Positions 1-5,576 are shown, counted from the first letter of the stretch. The stretch is 10,524 bases of DNA from JBMNQS01 sp050944255 (GCA_050944255.1 JBMNQS010000070.1:1-10524); one strand, 5' to 3'. A program made the numbers and translations. The notes: generated by a model not told the origin, from the letters alone.

Positions 1-189
1 CTTGGCGAACGCGTTACAAAGTATCATAAAACATTAACCACCTATTTGAACACTCTATTACAGACGGGCTTTGTCATTACAGCAATCGTGGAACCGAAGC
101 CGGCAGAACACCTGTTGGACACGGTTCCAGGTATGAAGGATGAACTCCGCCGCCCGATGATGCTATTGGTTTCGGCGAAAAGGATTTAG
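1..189 (+). CDS. SAM-dependent methyltransferase, C-terminal end (partial)
   Basis: An open frame runs from the first base to a TAG at 187-189 and gives 62 residues. The segment reads LGERVTKYHKTLTTYLNTLL, then GFVITAIVEPKP, then RRPMMLLVSAKRI at the end. The layout of a helix, then a strand with an 'I.EP.P' turn, then '(R)RP.MLL.SAKK' at the C-terminus is what I know from class I SAM methyltransferases of the UbiE/Methyltransf_11 kind, where this is the last beta-strand pair. The SAM-binding glycine motif would lie outside the window, so the substrate cannot be judged. It reads away from the repeat at 313 and is not linked to any downstream gene. The main alternative is another Rossmann-fold protein. 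Confidence 0.6.
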   Translation, partial: LGERVTKYHKTLTTYLNTLLQTGFVITAIVEPKPAEHLLDTVPGMKDELRRPMMLLVSAKRI

Positions 190-218
190 TAGTCTTCTTG
201 GTATAAAGTGAACTCAAG

Positions 219-245
219 CGCCGCCCTTTTGTCCGAAAGGCGGCG
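219..245 (+). terminator. Hairpin downstream of methyltransferase
   Basis: CGCCGCC-C-TTT (219-229) pairs with AAAGGCGGCG (236-245) with one bulged base and a TGTCCG loop. It lies 30 nt after the stop codon, but no T-run follows, so it is a weak or factor-assisted terminator at best. Confidence 0.35.
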
Positions 246-312
246 TGCGTTCTAAATCAAGTGTAACGTTCGCTTGCTCGCGCCCGAAACCTAATTTTAT
301 GTAGGCTGTTGA

Positions 313-435
313 GTTTGTCCTTATGGACACCCGCGCCACGTCGGCGCAAATTTTCGCTTTTGCTTAAAAATCACGATTCAAAGCAGCCGATTTTTTCATC
401 CCGTTACGCTATTTCTTCTCTTTCCCTCAAAACCG
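313..435 (+). repeat. Dispersed direct repeat, copy A
   Basis: By eye this stretch matches 1751-1871 in the same orientation, with about 83% identity over the first ~78 bases and most differences being transitions. Shared blocks include GCTTTTGCTTAAAAA, CAAAGCAGCCG and CATCCCGTT. The T-run differs by one base (6 versus 7), and both copies lead into a small hairpin. The reading frame is not kept between copies on the minus strand, so it is probably not a coding remnant. It could be a decayed miniature mobile element or an intergenic repeat family. Confidence 0.8.
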
Positions 436-449
436 TGCGTTTCGCACGG
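433..449. repeat. Perfect 7-bp hairpin at end of repeat copy A
   Basis: CCGTGCG (433-439), TTT loop, CGCACGG (443-449). Copy B has a different but still self-complementary sequence at the same place (CCGC-TTGATTT-GCGG, starting at 1868), so the fold seems kept while the sequence differs. Confidence 0.55.
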
Positions 450-644
450 CCCCCATCTTCCCGGCAAAGCCAACTACCTGGCAAAGCCAAACGCTTTCCG
501 GAGTCCGTTTCCTCCGTCCGGACCATAGGCATGGTCTATTTTGCCTGTGTAAAACAAATGCTGTATCATCCTTCGCACCAGAATGAGCACTTTGCAAAAC
601 TAATGCAAAATGCTTTTATTTGAGCTAAAGAAAATCTTCCTTTA

Positions 645-1211
645 TTATTTATAAAATGCTTTTGAACCAATTCTTTCGTTGATATCCTCAAACATTAGTA
701 GCTTAGTAAATCCTTTTGATACATGATTTAGCATTTCAATTGCATTTTCTTCTGTAATTTCTCTTTGCGGAGAACAAACTGAATAGTCATCACCTACATA
801 ATTTACATACGCGGATTTGTTTCTCATTTCAAATAAGTATTTAAATCTATCTCCAGAATATTTAATTGTAGCCTCTGTAGTCTTTCTGCTTGGGTCTGGA
901 ATAAGCTCACAAGTATTGTGCCAATACCCTACCTTATGATTGTGATCATGAAATCCCTTCTTCATTTCATTTTCCGAAGCAACACCTGTTATACAATCGG
1001 AAACTAATAGTAATTTCCCCATTTCTTCTAGAGCCATATAACCTAATAAAAAAGCACGGGGATAAAAGCCATTTTCTAATAAAACTTGCGATTCTTCAAT
1101 TAAACTTGCAATATTTTCGATACATGCATGCCGTAAATCCCATAAATTTTTGTTATTTAAAAATTCTTCTTTCTTTCTATAACTTAGCTTTTTTGCTTCC
1201 TTTGTTTGCAT
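645..1211 (-). CDS. AbiV-family abortive infection protein (HEPN-like)
   Basis: This is a 188-residue protein of mostly helical character. The N-terminal half carries the AbiV signature: 'ACIENIASLIEESQVLLENG' (29-48), followed by 'AFLLGYMALEEMGKLLL' (53-69) with the paired glutamates E62-E63 and G65-K66. A His cluster FHDHNHKVGY spans 87-96. Near the C-terminus, R130-N-K-S-A-Y135-V is where AbiV/HEPN proteins carry their conserved Arg-containing catalytic-type motif. AbiV is a phage-abortive-infection protein first described in Lactococcus, and related HEPN proteins are often RNases. Activity here is inferred, not shown. The start is supported by AAGGTG five bases before the ATG. The gene is clearly more AT-rich than its neighbours and lies between two direct repeats, which suits horizontal acquisition. 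No partner antitoxin is visible beside it. Confidence 0.8.
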   Translation of the reverse strand: MQTKEAKKLSYRKKEEFLNNKNLWDLRHACIENIASLIEESQVLLENGFYPRAFLLGYMALEEMGKLLLVSDCITGVASENEMKKGFHDHNHKVGYWHNTCELIPDPSRKTTEATIKYSGDRFKYLFEMRNKSAYVNYVGDDYSVCSPQREITEENAIEMLNHVSKGFTKLLMFEDINERIGSKAFYK

Positions 1212-1239
1212 ATTTTCACCTTCATTCTTGTTTCAGCAT

Positions 1240-1269
1240 ATTATCTGCCTTTTAATGTCTTAATTCCAA
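1240..1269 (-). promoter_or_regulatory. Probable promoter of the abiV-like gene
   Basis: On the minus strand TTGGAA (1264-1269) and GATAAT (1240-1245) are 18 bp apart. They lie between the ydhG-like stop and the abiV-like ribosome site, so the gene may be transcribed independently of ydhG. Confidence 0.45.
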
Positions 1270-1272
1270 TAC

Positions 1273-1647
1273 CTATTCTCCCCGCCAAAAAGTCGAACAG
1301 TCCGCCTTATCCAGAATATTGAACTCAATTATTTTTTCAAGCAATGAGAAATCAACCGGATCATCCCACCGGATACGCACCAGCTCCTTGGTGCGGTCAT
1401 AGCCGGCCCGCGCAATTTCATCGGAAAAACGGTTGATGGCTGCCCTTTCAGGGGCAACCGCCAAATGATGTTTGGCTGCGCTAAAGCCGATAATAAATGT
1501 GCCGTGATCGGTAAACATAGGCTGATTCCACGCAATTTTGGGCATCAACCCTGGAAATTTCTCAATTACCCAATCCAAAATTTCTTTGGTTCGGGCCCGG
1601 TGCTGCGCTTTATCAATGCGCGCCAAATATTCTGCAAAAACTTCCAT
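1273..1647 (-). CDS. ydhG: YdhG/DUF1801 frataxin-fold iron chaperone-like protein
   Basis: This protein has 124 residues. It matches the YdhG family (Fra, the Bacillus subtilis frataxin-like iron chaperone) through most of its length: 'MEVFAEYL' at the start, WNQPMF at 40-45, then TDHGTFIIGFS, HHLAVAPE, 'RFSDEIARAGYD', and the end FNILDKADCSTFWR. The family supplies iron for Fe-S cluster or heme assembly. That role is inferred from family membership. I chose the ATG at 1645-1647 because AGGAGG (1654-1659 on the plus strand) sits six bases upstream. A start nine codons earlier has no ribosome site. It is followed on the same strand by the abiV-like gene after a 61-bp gap. Confidence 0.88.
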   Translation of the reverse strand: MEVFAEYLARIDKAQHRARTKEILDWVIEKFPGLMPKIAWNQPMFTDHGTFIIGFSAAKHHLAVAPERAAINRFSDEIARAGYDRTKELVRIRWDDPVDFSLLEKIIEFNILDKADCSTFWRGE

Positions 1648-1695
1648 GTCGTTCCTCCTGAAATGCCTGTTCATGTTATGGAATATTCTGATTTG

Positions 1696-1724
1696 ATTGT
1701 ACCACGAAATGTATGGATGATAAA
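1696..1724 (-). promoter_or_regulatory. Extended -10 promoter of ydhG
   Basis: The minus strand reads TTTATC (1719-1724), a 17-bp spacer, then TGG-TACAAT (-10 at 1696-1701). The TGn extension compensates for the poor -35. The -10 is 48 bases upstream of the ATG. Confidence 0.55.
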
Positions 1725-1750
1725 ATCTTATTTAGTGGTGGGATCTCCGC

Positions 1751-1871
1751 GTTTGCCGTTGTGGACATCTGCGCCGCGTCGGAGCAAACTTCCGCTTTTG
1801 CTTAAAAACCGCGATCCAAAGCAGCCGGTTTTTTTCATCCCGTTTCGCTGTCTTTCTTTCCCCCAAAGCCG
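1751..1871 (+). repeat. Dispersed direct repeat, copy B
   Basis: This is the partner of 313-435 in the same orientation. It starts GTTTGCCGTTGTGGACAT and ends CCCCCAAAGCCG. It lies just upstream of the ydhG promoter (on the other strand) and upstream of the GlsB-type gene. The two copies flank about 1.3 kb holding the abiV-like gene and ydhG. The remaining bases of the 1648-2035 gap hold the ydhG promoter and a small palindrome, TTGCG-GAG-CGCAA, at 1947-1959. Confidence 0.8.
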
Positions 1872-2035
1872 CTTGATTTGCGGGTTTTCATCAATTAAGG
1901 CCGAATATGTCCCTCAAGCGCCCGTCGGCGGCTCTTCCCGATTTCATTGCGGAGCGCAAACAATCATGTATAGAACGGACAAAAACTTTTATACTAATCC
2001 TTATTACTCTGAATTTATTAAAGGAGCGTATTTTT

Positions 2036-2305
2036 ATGGGAATTATAGCGTGGATCATTCTGGGCGGGCTTGCCGGTTGGGTGGCCAGTCTCATTATGAA
2101 GAACAATGCGTCCATGGGTGCCTTTGCCAATGTCATAGTGGGCATAGTGGGCGCGTTCATCGGCGGGTTTGTCATGAACCTGATCGGTGCGCGGGCGGAT
2201 ATCACCGGTTTTAACTGGGAGAGTTTTTTCGTTGCGCTGGTGGGATCGGTCATACTGCTGGCCATTATCAACCTGATCCGCAGAGGAACCGTACGCAACA
2301 ACTGA
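2036..2305 (+). CDS. GlsB/YeaQ/YmgE-family stress membrane protein
   Basis: This is an 89-residue, very hydrophobic protein with three predicted membrane segments at about 3-20, 29-50 and 64-81 and a basic tail (RRGTVRNN). The pattern 'GIIAWIILGGLAGWVASLI' plus the glycine-rich second helix 'VIVGIVGAFIGGFV' defines the transglycosylase-associated/GlsB family (PF04226). These small inner-membrane proteins are often stress-induced, and their biochemical role is unsettled. The ATG at 2036 has AAGGAG at 2021-2026, nine bases upstream. Longer open frames start earlier but run through repeat DNA without a ribosome site. A weak promoter candidate is TTGCGG (1947-1952), 16 bp, TATAGA (1969-1974), overlapped by a TTGCG-GAG-CGCAA palindrome. 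It is monocistronic and ends before a strong terminator at 2400. Confidence 0.88.
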   Translation: MGIIAWIILGGLAGWVASLIMKNNASMGAFANVIVGIVGAFIGGFVMNLIGARADITGFNWESFFVALVGSVILLAIINLIRRGTVRNN

Positions 2306-2399
2306 GCATTGGATGTTTGCGCCGCAGCCGGCAGGCGGTGGTATTGCTCCGGCTCGTATGCGGGCATTATCACGCAAAACAGCAGATACAAAAAACAAC

Positions 2400-2437
2400 G
2401 ACACAAAAGCGGGGAGCTTATCCCCGTTTTTTGTGTC
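2400..2437. terminator. Strong, bidirectional-looking intrinsic terminator
   Basis: GACACAAAA-G-CGGGG, loop AGCTTAT, CCCCG-TT-TTTTGTGTC. A GC core of five pairs is enclosed by an A-tract/T-tract outer stem, so it can work in both directions. It ends the GlsB-type transcript. Confidence 0.88.
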
Positions 2438-2650
2438 AAAGCATGCGGGCATATACATCGTTTCATCATCCACAAATTTTACGCACCGGAATCCAGATTT
2501 CGCTCTCATCTGCCTTATTTCAATATCATGCATTGGTTTTCTCCATATAGGCCATGGCGTCATGAATTATTTTGACTGAGCATTTTTTAAAGATGCATTA
2601 AATCAGTTTGCGGAAAAGATGCCGGTGTCACATTTTGAGAGAAACAGACC
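2438..2650. other. Gap with no supported gene
   Basis: This is the main part of the 454-bp interval between the GlsB-type gene and the cytochrome b5-like gene. A minus-strand frame beginning at 2563 (or at an internal ATG preceded by GGAG) reads MHDIEIRQMRAKSGFRCV and stays open through the terminator at 2400 and antisense to the GlsB-type gene. I cannot match it to any family and regard it as chance or a worn remnant. Confidence 0.4.
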
Positions 2651-2679
2651 TTGAGCATCCGGCACGAAGCTGTTATAGT
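2651..2679 (+). promoter_or_regulatory. Promoter of the heme module
   Basis: TTGAGC (2651-2656), a 17-bp spacer, then TATAGT (2674-2679). This is a good sigma-A-type match about 80 bases before the lipoprotein start. No other promoter is visible before the second gene. Confidence 0.7.
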
Positions 2680-2759
2680 GGATACAAAGCGCTAAAGAGC
2701 CGTGTACATCCCGCCTGATAAGTATAGAAAGCGTAAATATAAGTTTGGAGGGAAACGAC

Positions 2760-3134
2760 ATGACTGTAAGAAGAAACCAATTAAGAAGAAACAAATCGCC
2801 GATGAAAAGGTACGGCATCATTTTGATGGCAGTGGCCATGCTTCTTCTGGGTCTCATTGGCTGCAGCGGGCAGTCAGCGCCGGATGCCTCGCCCGGCGAG
2901 CAGATTGAGCTGACCCTTGAGGAGCTGGCCGCCTACGATGGAAAGGACGGAAACCCTGCCTACATTGCCGTTGACGGCGTGATCTACGATGTGTCCGGCA
3001 GTTCCAGATGGAAAGACGGGGAGCACAACGGATACTCCGCCGGGCAGGATCTCACCGATCCCATTAAGAATAAATCGCCGCACGGGCTTTCCACGCTTTC
3101 CAGGGTACCGGCTATCGGAAAGATCGTCGATTGA
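2760..3134 (+). CDS. Cytochrome b5-like heme-binding lipoprotein
   Basis: This protein has 124 residues. A basic N-terminus (RR/KR-rich, 4-17) precedes a hydrophobic segment (19-34) ending in the lipobox L32-I-G-C35, so Cys35 should be lipidated and the protein anchored on the outer face of the membrane. After a short Pro/Ser linker, residues 49-124 form a small cytochrome b5-like domain: 'ELTLEELAAYDGKDGNPAYIAV' region, DGVIYDVSGS, W84-DGEH89-NGY, AGQDLT and SPH108G. H89 and H108 are the likely axial heme ligands. Stand-alone b5-like domains of this kind are known in anaerobic bacteria and archaea, though partners are rarely defined. The start is the ATG with GGAGGG seven bases upstream; a TTG five codons earlier lies inside that site. 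It is 16 bp from the next gene, probably co-transcribed. Confidence 0.85.
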   Translation: MTVRRNQLRRNKSPMKRYGIILMAVAMLLLGLIGCSGQSAPDASPGEQIELTLEELAAYDGKDGNPAYIAVDGVIYDVSGSSRWKDGEHNGYSAGQDLTDPIKNKSPHGLSTLSRVPAIGKIVD

Positions 3135-3150
3135 GTTTCGGGAGGATAAG

Positions 3151-3531
3151 ATGCTGTATCAGATTTTAGGTATAATCAACGTTGTCCTGCTCGTTGTGGT
3201 GACTGCTCCTTACTGGCTGCTGCGCAAATGGTTTTTTCCTGAAACGCGCGCGGCGTTTGCCAGGTCCAGGTGGATAAAGTCGCTGCGCGCGGCACATAAG
3301 CCCCTTGGCATCTGCCTGCTGCTGCTTGCGGCGGTTCACGGTTATCTTGCCTTGGGAGCGCTGCGGCTGCACACGGGAACCCTGGCGGGGATCATGATCT
3401 TCATCACCGTCGTGCTGGGGATCATCTTTTATATAAAGAAAAAACCCGCTCTTTTCAAGTGGCACAAACGCGCGGCGCTGATCACGGTCCTATTGACGCT
3501 GCTGCATCTTTTATTTCCCGGCGCGCTCTAA
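3151..3531 (+). CDS. Small four-helix membrane protein, probable b-type diheme cytochrome
   Basis: This 126-residue integral membrane protein has hydrophobic helices at about 2-24, 50-70, 78-95 and 107-122. Histidines H49 and H63 bracket helix 2, and H105 and H119 bracket helix 4. In both cases 13 residues separate them, the HX13H spacing used for bis-His heme ligation on both membrane faces in ferric-reductase-type and cytochrome b-type proteins. H74 is an extra histidine. That it binds two hemes is inferred from this spacing; I do not recognise the exact family. GGGAGG lies five bases before the ATG. The gene follows the cytochrome b5-like lipoprotein by 16 bp with no terminator between, so the pair may form a membrane electron-transfer unit passing electrons to the exterior heme domain. 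No flavin or NAD(P)H domain is attached. Confidence 0.75.
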   Translation: MLYQILGIINVVLLVVVTAPYWLLRKWFFPETRAAFARSRWIKSLRAAHKPLGICLLLLAAVHGYLALGALRLHTGTLAGIMIFITVVLGIIFYIKKKPALFKWHKRAALITVLLTLLHLLFPGAL

Positions 3532-3618
3532 TACATCGGACTGTAAAGGGCAGCGCGCCGGCCGCCCTGCCGCATGACATACACAAATCATTACAAGACC
3601 GCGGAGGCCGCCATTTTG

Positions 3619-3895
3619 TCCGGCAGGCCGGATACCCCCTTCCGCGACCCCTCCCCCGCGCCTCCATTTGTTTTCCTGCGCCTGCTGAACACCGCACCCC
3701 GCTCCCATCCGGCAGGCCGGACACCCCTCCGCAACCCCTGTGCACCCCCATCTGTTTTCCGGCGCCTGCTGAACACCGCATCTCCCGCTCCCCCGTTCCA
3801 CAGTCCAAACCGCCCTTTCACAACCCCTGCTCCCGCACATCCATTTTTCCCGCATCCGGCCAGGCGCCGCACCCCGCTCCAACCGCTTGTCAAAA
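3619..3895. repeat. C-rich degenerate tandem repeat, ~84-89-bp unit, about three copies
   Basis: Unit 1 starts at 3619 and unit 2 at 3708, both with the near-palindrome TCCGGCAGGCCGG. A third, worn unit begins near 3796. The shared block GCGCCTGCTGAACACCGCA occurs at 3679-3696 and again ending at 3780. ACCCCT anchors fall at 3647, 3734 and 3823. The plus strand is strongly C-rich with few G. Frames on both strands look like low-complexity protein (Pro-rich on plus; repeated RCSAGAGKQM on minus) but have no ribosome site and are not credible genes. The whole gap 3532-3919 holds nothing else except the ribosome site of the next gene. Confidence 0.75.
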
Positions 3896-3919
3896 CACAA
3901 TAAAAAGGAGTGTCGAAAG

Positions 3920-4387
3920 ATGCCCAGAATATCCGCCATTGAAGTTTTTAAGCAGATGCCCCAGCCTACTTTGAGCATCCGCACAAGGACGAAAGTGCAG
4001 GACCTGCCGCAACTGATCGGCGAGAGCTACAGTAAAATGGCCCGATACCTTCATGAGCTTGGGGAGCTTCTCACAGATGTGCCTTTCGTCTGCTATCACA
4101 ATATGGACATGCAGGATCTGGATGTTGAGATAGGTTTCCCGGTAGCCGGCCCGTTACCGGAAAAAGAGAACATGAAACCCGGCGGCATTGCGCAGGGGCA
4201 CATGGTTTTCTGCATGTACCGGGGCCCTTACGGCGAGATGGCGCCGGTCTACGATGAAATGGCAAAATGGATCGATGAAAACGGTTATCAGGCGGTGGGC
4301 ACCGCCTACGAGCATTATTACAACGGCCCGGAGTTCTCCGAAAGCGAATTGCTTACAAAGATCGTCATGCCCGTAACACAGAAATAA
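3920..4387 (+). CDS. Stand-alone GyrI-like/effector-binding domain protein
   Basis: This 155-residue protein lacks a DNA-binding domain. The first strand (MPQPTLSIRT, 13-22), the middle block E70-IGFPVAGPLP and the late block Y100-RGPYGEMAPVYDEM, followed by 'WIDENGY' (117-123) and E131-HYYNGP, with ELLTKIVMPV at the end, match the GyrI-like small-molecule-binding fold (AraC effector-binding domain, Rob C-terminus, BmrR C-terminus). In that family a central acidic residue and aromatic pocket bind hydrophobic cations or, in some stand-alone members, catalyse hydrolysis. The ligand here is unknown. The ATG at 3920 has AAAAGGAG nine bases upstream. A longer frame from 3887 reads across the ribosome site. 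It is monocistronic and ends at the terminator at 4422. Confidence 0.85.
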   Translation: MPRISAIEVFKQMPQPTLSIRTRTKVQDLPQLIGESYSKMARYLHELGELLTDVPFVCYHNMDMQDLDVEIGFPVAGPLPEKENMKPGGIAQGHMVFCMYRGPYGEMAPVYDEMAKWIDENGYQAVGTAYEHYYNGPEFSESELLTKIVMPVTQK

Positions 4388-4421
4388 TCCGCGGCAAGCC
4401 GTACAAACATCTTTAAATGGC

Positions 4422-4454
4422 AGAGGACACCGCTTAGGTGTCCTCTTATCTTTT
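4422..4454 (+). terminator. Intrinsic terminator after GyrI-like gene
   Basis: AGAGGACACC, loop GCTTA, GGTGTCCTCT: a perfect 10-bp stem followed by TATCTTTT. Confidence 0.9.
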
Positions 4455-4491
4455 CATCTTCCAGGAAACATCCATTCCGTTTCCCCCTCAG

Positions 4492-4549
4492 CGCCTTATA
4501 TAGTTACTATACATATAGTTGCTGTACAAATAGTAACTATATATAAGCG
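4492..4549. promoter_or_regulatory. Triple 15-bp operator-like array inside a long inverted repeat
   Basis: Three consecutive 15-mers are ATAGTTACTATACAT (4500-4514), ATAGTTGCTGTACAA (4515-4529) and ATAGTAACTATATAT (4530-4544). The outer two contain the odd palindrome TAGTWACTA. The outer arms CGCCTTATATAGTTACTAT (4492-4510) and its near-complement at 4530-4549 also form a 19-20-bp inverted repeat around position 4520. The array overlaps the likely promoter of the SLOG-HTH operon, so cooperative binding of a dimeric repressor is plausible. The adjacent HTH protein is the obvious candidate, but this is inference. Confidence 0.7.
4519..4547 (+). promoter_or_regulatory. Possible promoter of the SLOG-HTH operon
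   Basis: TTGCTG (4519-4524), 17-bp spacer, TATAAG (4542-4547). The -35 is only half matched. The -10 is good and lies within the third operator unit and the right inverted-repeat arm. Confidence 0.45.
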
Positions 4550-4606
4550 GATGGCCAACTCGTAACCATACCAATTAGAATGAGCTTATAGAGGTGGTAA
4601 TGCAAA

Positions 4607-5128
4607 TTGATCATGCGCTCTATTGCCTGTGCCATCACCGGACACCGGCCGATGAAATTTATCTTTGGATACGACGAAGAAGATCATAAATGCATACGGC
4701 TTAAGCTGGCTATGGGTGAGCAAATCGGCAAATTAATCCAAGGCGGTGCATCTCTTTTTTACACCGGGATGGCACAGGGCACTGATCAGTGGGGGGCAGA
4801 AATTGTGCTGGCTATGAAGCGGCAATATCCGCATGTGCGGCTGGCTGCCGTGCTGCCCTGTGAAACGCAGGCCGATAGATGGTCGCCGCAGCAGCGGGAA
4901 CGGTATTTCGATACTCTGGCCCGCTGCGACGACGTGATTACTCTCAGCGCCCGCTACACGCGGCAGTGCATGAGAGAGCGCAACCGCTATATGGTAGACC
5001 ACGCTGATGTTCTCCTGACCATATATGATGGCAACACAAAGGGAGGAACAGCCTATACTGTCCGCTATGCGCAAAAGAAAAACCGGCGGATCATCACGAT
5101 TCGCCCGGACACGCTGCAAATCATATGA
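4607..5128 (+). CDS. SLOG-family (DUF1273/YpsA-like) nucleotide-binding protein
   Basis: This is a 173-residue Rossmann-like protein. Key blocks are ITGHRP at 10-15, 'FYTGMAQGTDQWGAE' at 51-65, the strand VRLAAVLPC (77-85), 'RERNRYMVDHADVLLTIYDG' (123-142) and GGTAYTVRYA (147-156). The order TGHRP, GxAxGxD, then a D-x-L-L-x-x-Y-D strand and a G-G-T-A helix is the SLOG superfamily layout seen in DUF1273/YpsA and related to LOG and DprA. SLOG domains bind nucleotide-derived ligands and several occur in signalling or conflict systems. Bacillus YpsA affects cell division and stress. The ligand here is unknown. I chose TTG at 4607 because GAGGTGG (4591-4597) is nine bases upstream. The in-frame ATG at 4613 is 15 bases away. 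Its stop overlaps the next start (ATGA), implying coupled translation. Confidence 0.82.
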   Translation: MIMRSIACAITGHRPMKFIFGYDEEDHKCIRLKLAMGEQIGKLIQGGASLFYTGMAQGTDQWGAEIVLAMKRQYPHVRLAAVLPCETQADRWSPQQRERYFDTLARCDDVITLSARYTRQCMRERNRYMVDHADVLLTIYDGNTKGGTAYTVRYAQKKNRRIITIRPDTLQII

Positions 5129-5376
5129 CCGATCCAAACTCCATTATGACCATCAAGGATTACGGCCGTATAATCTACCGTTTTTCCAAAATCATGGACG
5201 AAAAAGGCATTACCAGAAACAGGCTTGCGTCTTTAACCGGCATCCGCTTTGAGGTGGCGGACCGTTTTTATAAAGGCGTCGTCGAGCGTATGGATATGGA
5301 CGTTCTGGCGCGGGTCTGTTACGTGCTGGACTGTCAGGTCGGCGATGTCATTCAATACAGCAAGGACAGCAAATAA
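5125..5376 (+). CDS. Small XRE/Cro-type HTH regulator, coupled to the SLOG gene
   Basis: This is an 83-residue protein that is almost entirely one Cro/C1-type DNA-binding domain. Helix 1 is around 13-26 (YGRIIYRFSKIMDE). The helix-turn-helix spans about 29-51: I29-T-R-N-R-L-A-S-L-T-G-I, then the recognition helix FEVADRFYKG. The tail MDMDVLARVCYVLDCQVGD is the standard fourth and fifth helix region of short XRE (YozG/HTH_26-like) regulators. The ATG overlaps the SLOG stop by 4 bp and lacks its own ribosome site, so it is probably made by termination-reinitiation. A second ATG at residue 8 is possible. With no effector domain it may autoregulate the operon through the 15-bp array at 4500-4544, or sense through the SLOG protein. 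Both ideas are inference. Confidence 0.85.
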   Translation: MTDPNSIMTIKDYGRIIYRFSKIMDEKGITRNRLASLTGIRFEVADRFYKGVVERMDMDVLARVCYVLDCQVGDVIQYSKDSK

Positions 5377-5385
5377 TCTTTATAG

Positions 5386-5411
5386 AAGCGGTTCCATGCG
5401 AGCCGCTTTTC
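5386..5411 (+). terminator. Intrinsic terminator of the SLOG-HTH operon
   Basis: AAGCGGTTC, loop CATGC, GAGCCGCTT (nine pairs including one U-G), then TTC. It starts 9 bp after the HTH stop. The T-run is short. Confidence 0.7.
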
Positions 5412-5480
5412 ATATGCAATTTTCTCCATTGGTAACCTCATCTGTTTTTAATTAAATTATTGGCTTATTTTTAGGAATCA

Positions 5481-5509
5481 TTTGCAAAAACAAAAAAGCA
5501 TGGTATAAT
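5481..5509 (+). promoter_or_regulatory. Promoter of dps
   Basis: TTTGCA (5481-5486) or TTGCAA (5482-5487), spacer 17 or 16, then TGG-TATAAT with a consensus -10 at 5504-5509 and a TGn extension. Confidence 0.82.
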
Positions 5510-5521
5510 AAATACAAGCTG

Positions 5522-5537
5522 GTTAGCATATGCTAAC
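5522..5537. promoter_or_regulatory. Palindromic operator in the dps promoter
   Basis: GTTAGCATATGCTAAC is a perfect 16-bp palindrome. It starts 12 nt after the -10 box, around the expected transcription start. The same arms, GTTAGC-N4-GCTAAC, occur at the same distance in the sodA promoter and nowhere else that I found in the window. This suggests a shared repressor. The arm sequence loosely recalls DtxR/MntR-type sites (TTAGG..CCTAA), but the regulator is not identified. Confidence 0.8.
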
Positions 5538-5576
5538 TTCATTATCCGAAAGATCATTGAAAAGGAGATGAATGTG

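Larger units (their letters stand above)
190..644. other. Gene-poor interval with repeat and small palindromes
   Basis: I see no convincing gene here. The open plus-strand frame from 309 is the repeat itself read through, and it has no ribosome site. Contents in order are the hairpin after the methyltransferase, repeat copy A (313-435), a perfect hairpin CCGTGCG-TTT-CGCACGG (433-449), and two copies of a 12-mer GGCAAAGCCAA core (462-473 and 479-490, 17 bp apart). An AT-rich tail follows, running into the end of the abiV-like gene. Confidence 0.6.

Noticed and set aside
309..623. Plus-strand frame of 104 codons
   Set aside because: It reads through repeat copy A and a hairpin, has no ribosome site, and its similarity to the frame in copy B only reflects the DNA repeat.
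2018..2563. Minus-strand 181-codon frame starting MTPWPIW / MHDIEIRQ
   Set aside because: It crosses a strong terminator and is antisense to the GlsB-type gene. No family was recognised. At most a worn fragment at 2440-2563.
3619..3895. CRISPR array
   Set aside because: The ~88-bp units are degenerate along their whole length, with no short conserved repeat and unique spacers, and no cas genes nearby.
3482..3984. Overlapping low-complexity frames on both strands, including repeated RCSAGAGKQM
   Set aside because: They arise from the C-rich tandem repeat. No ribosome sites, and frames shift between units (spacing 84-89 bp).
4500..4544. Iterons of a replication origin
   Set aside because: Only three short units directly over a possible promoter, with no Rep gene or DnaA boxes seen. 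An operator array is the simpler reading.
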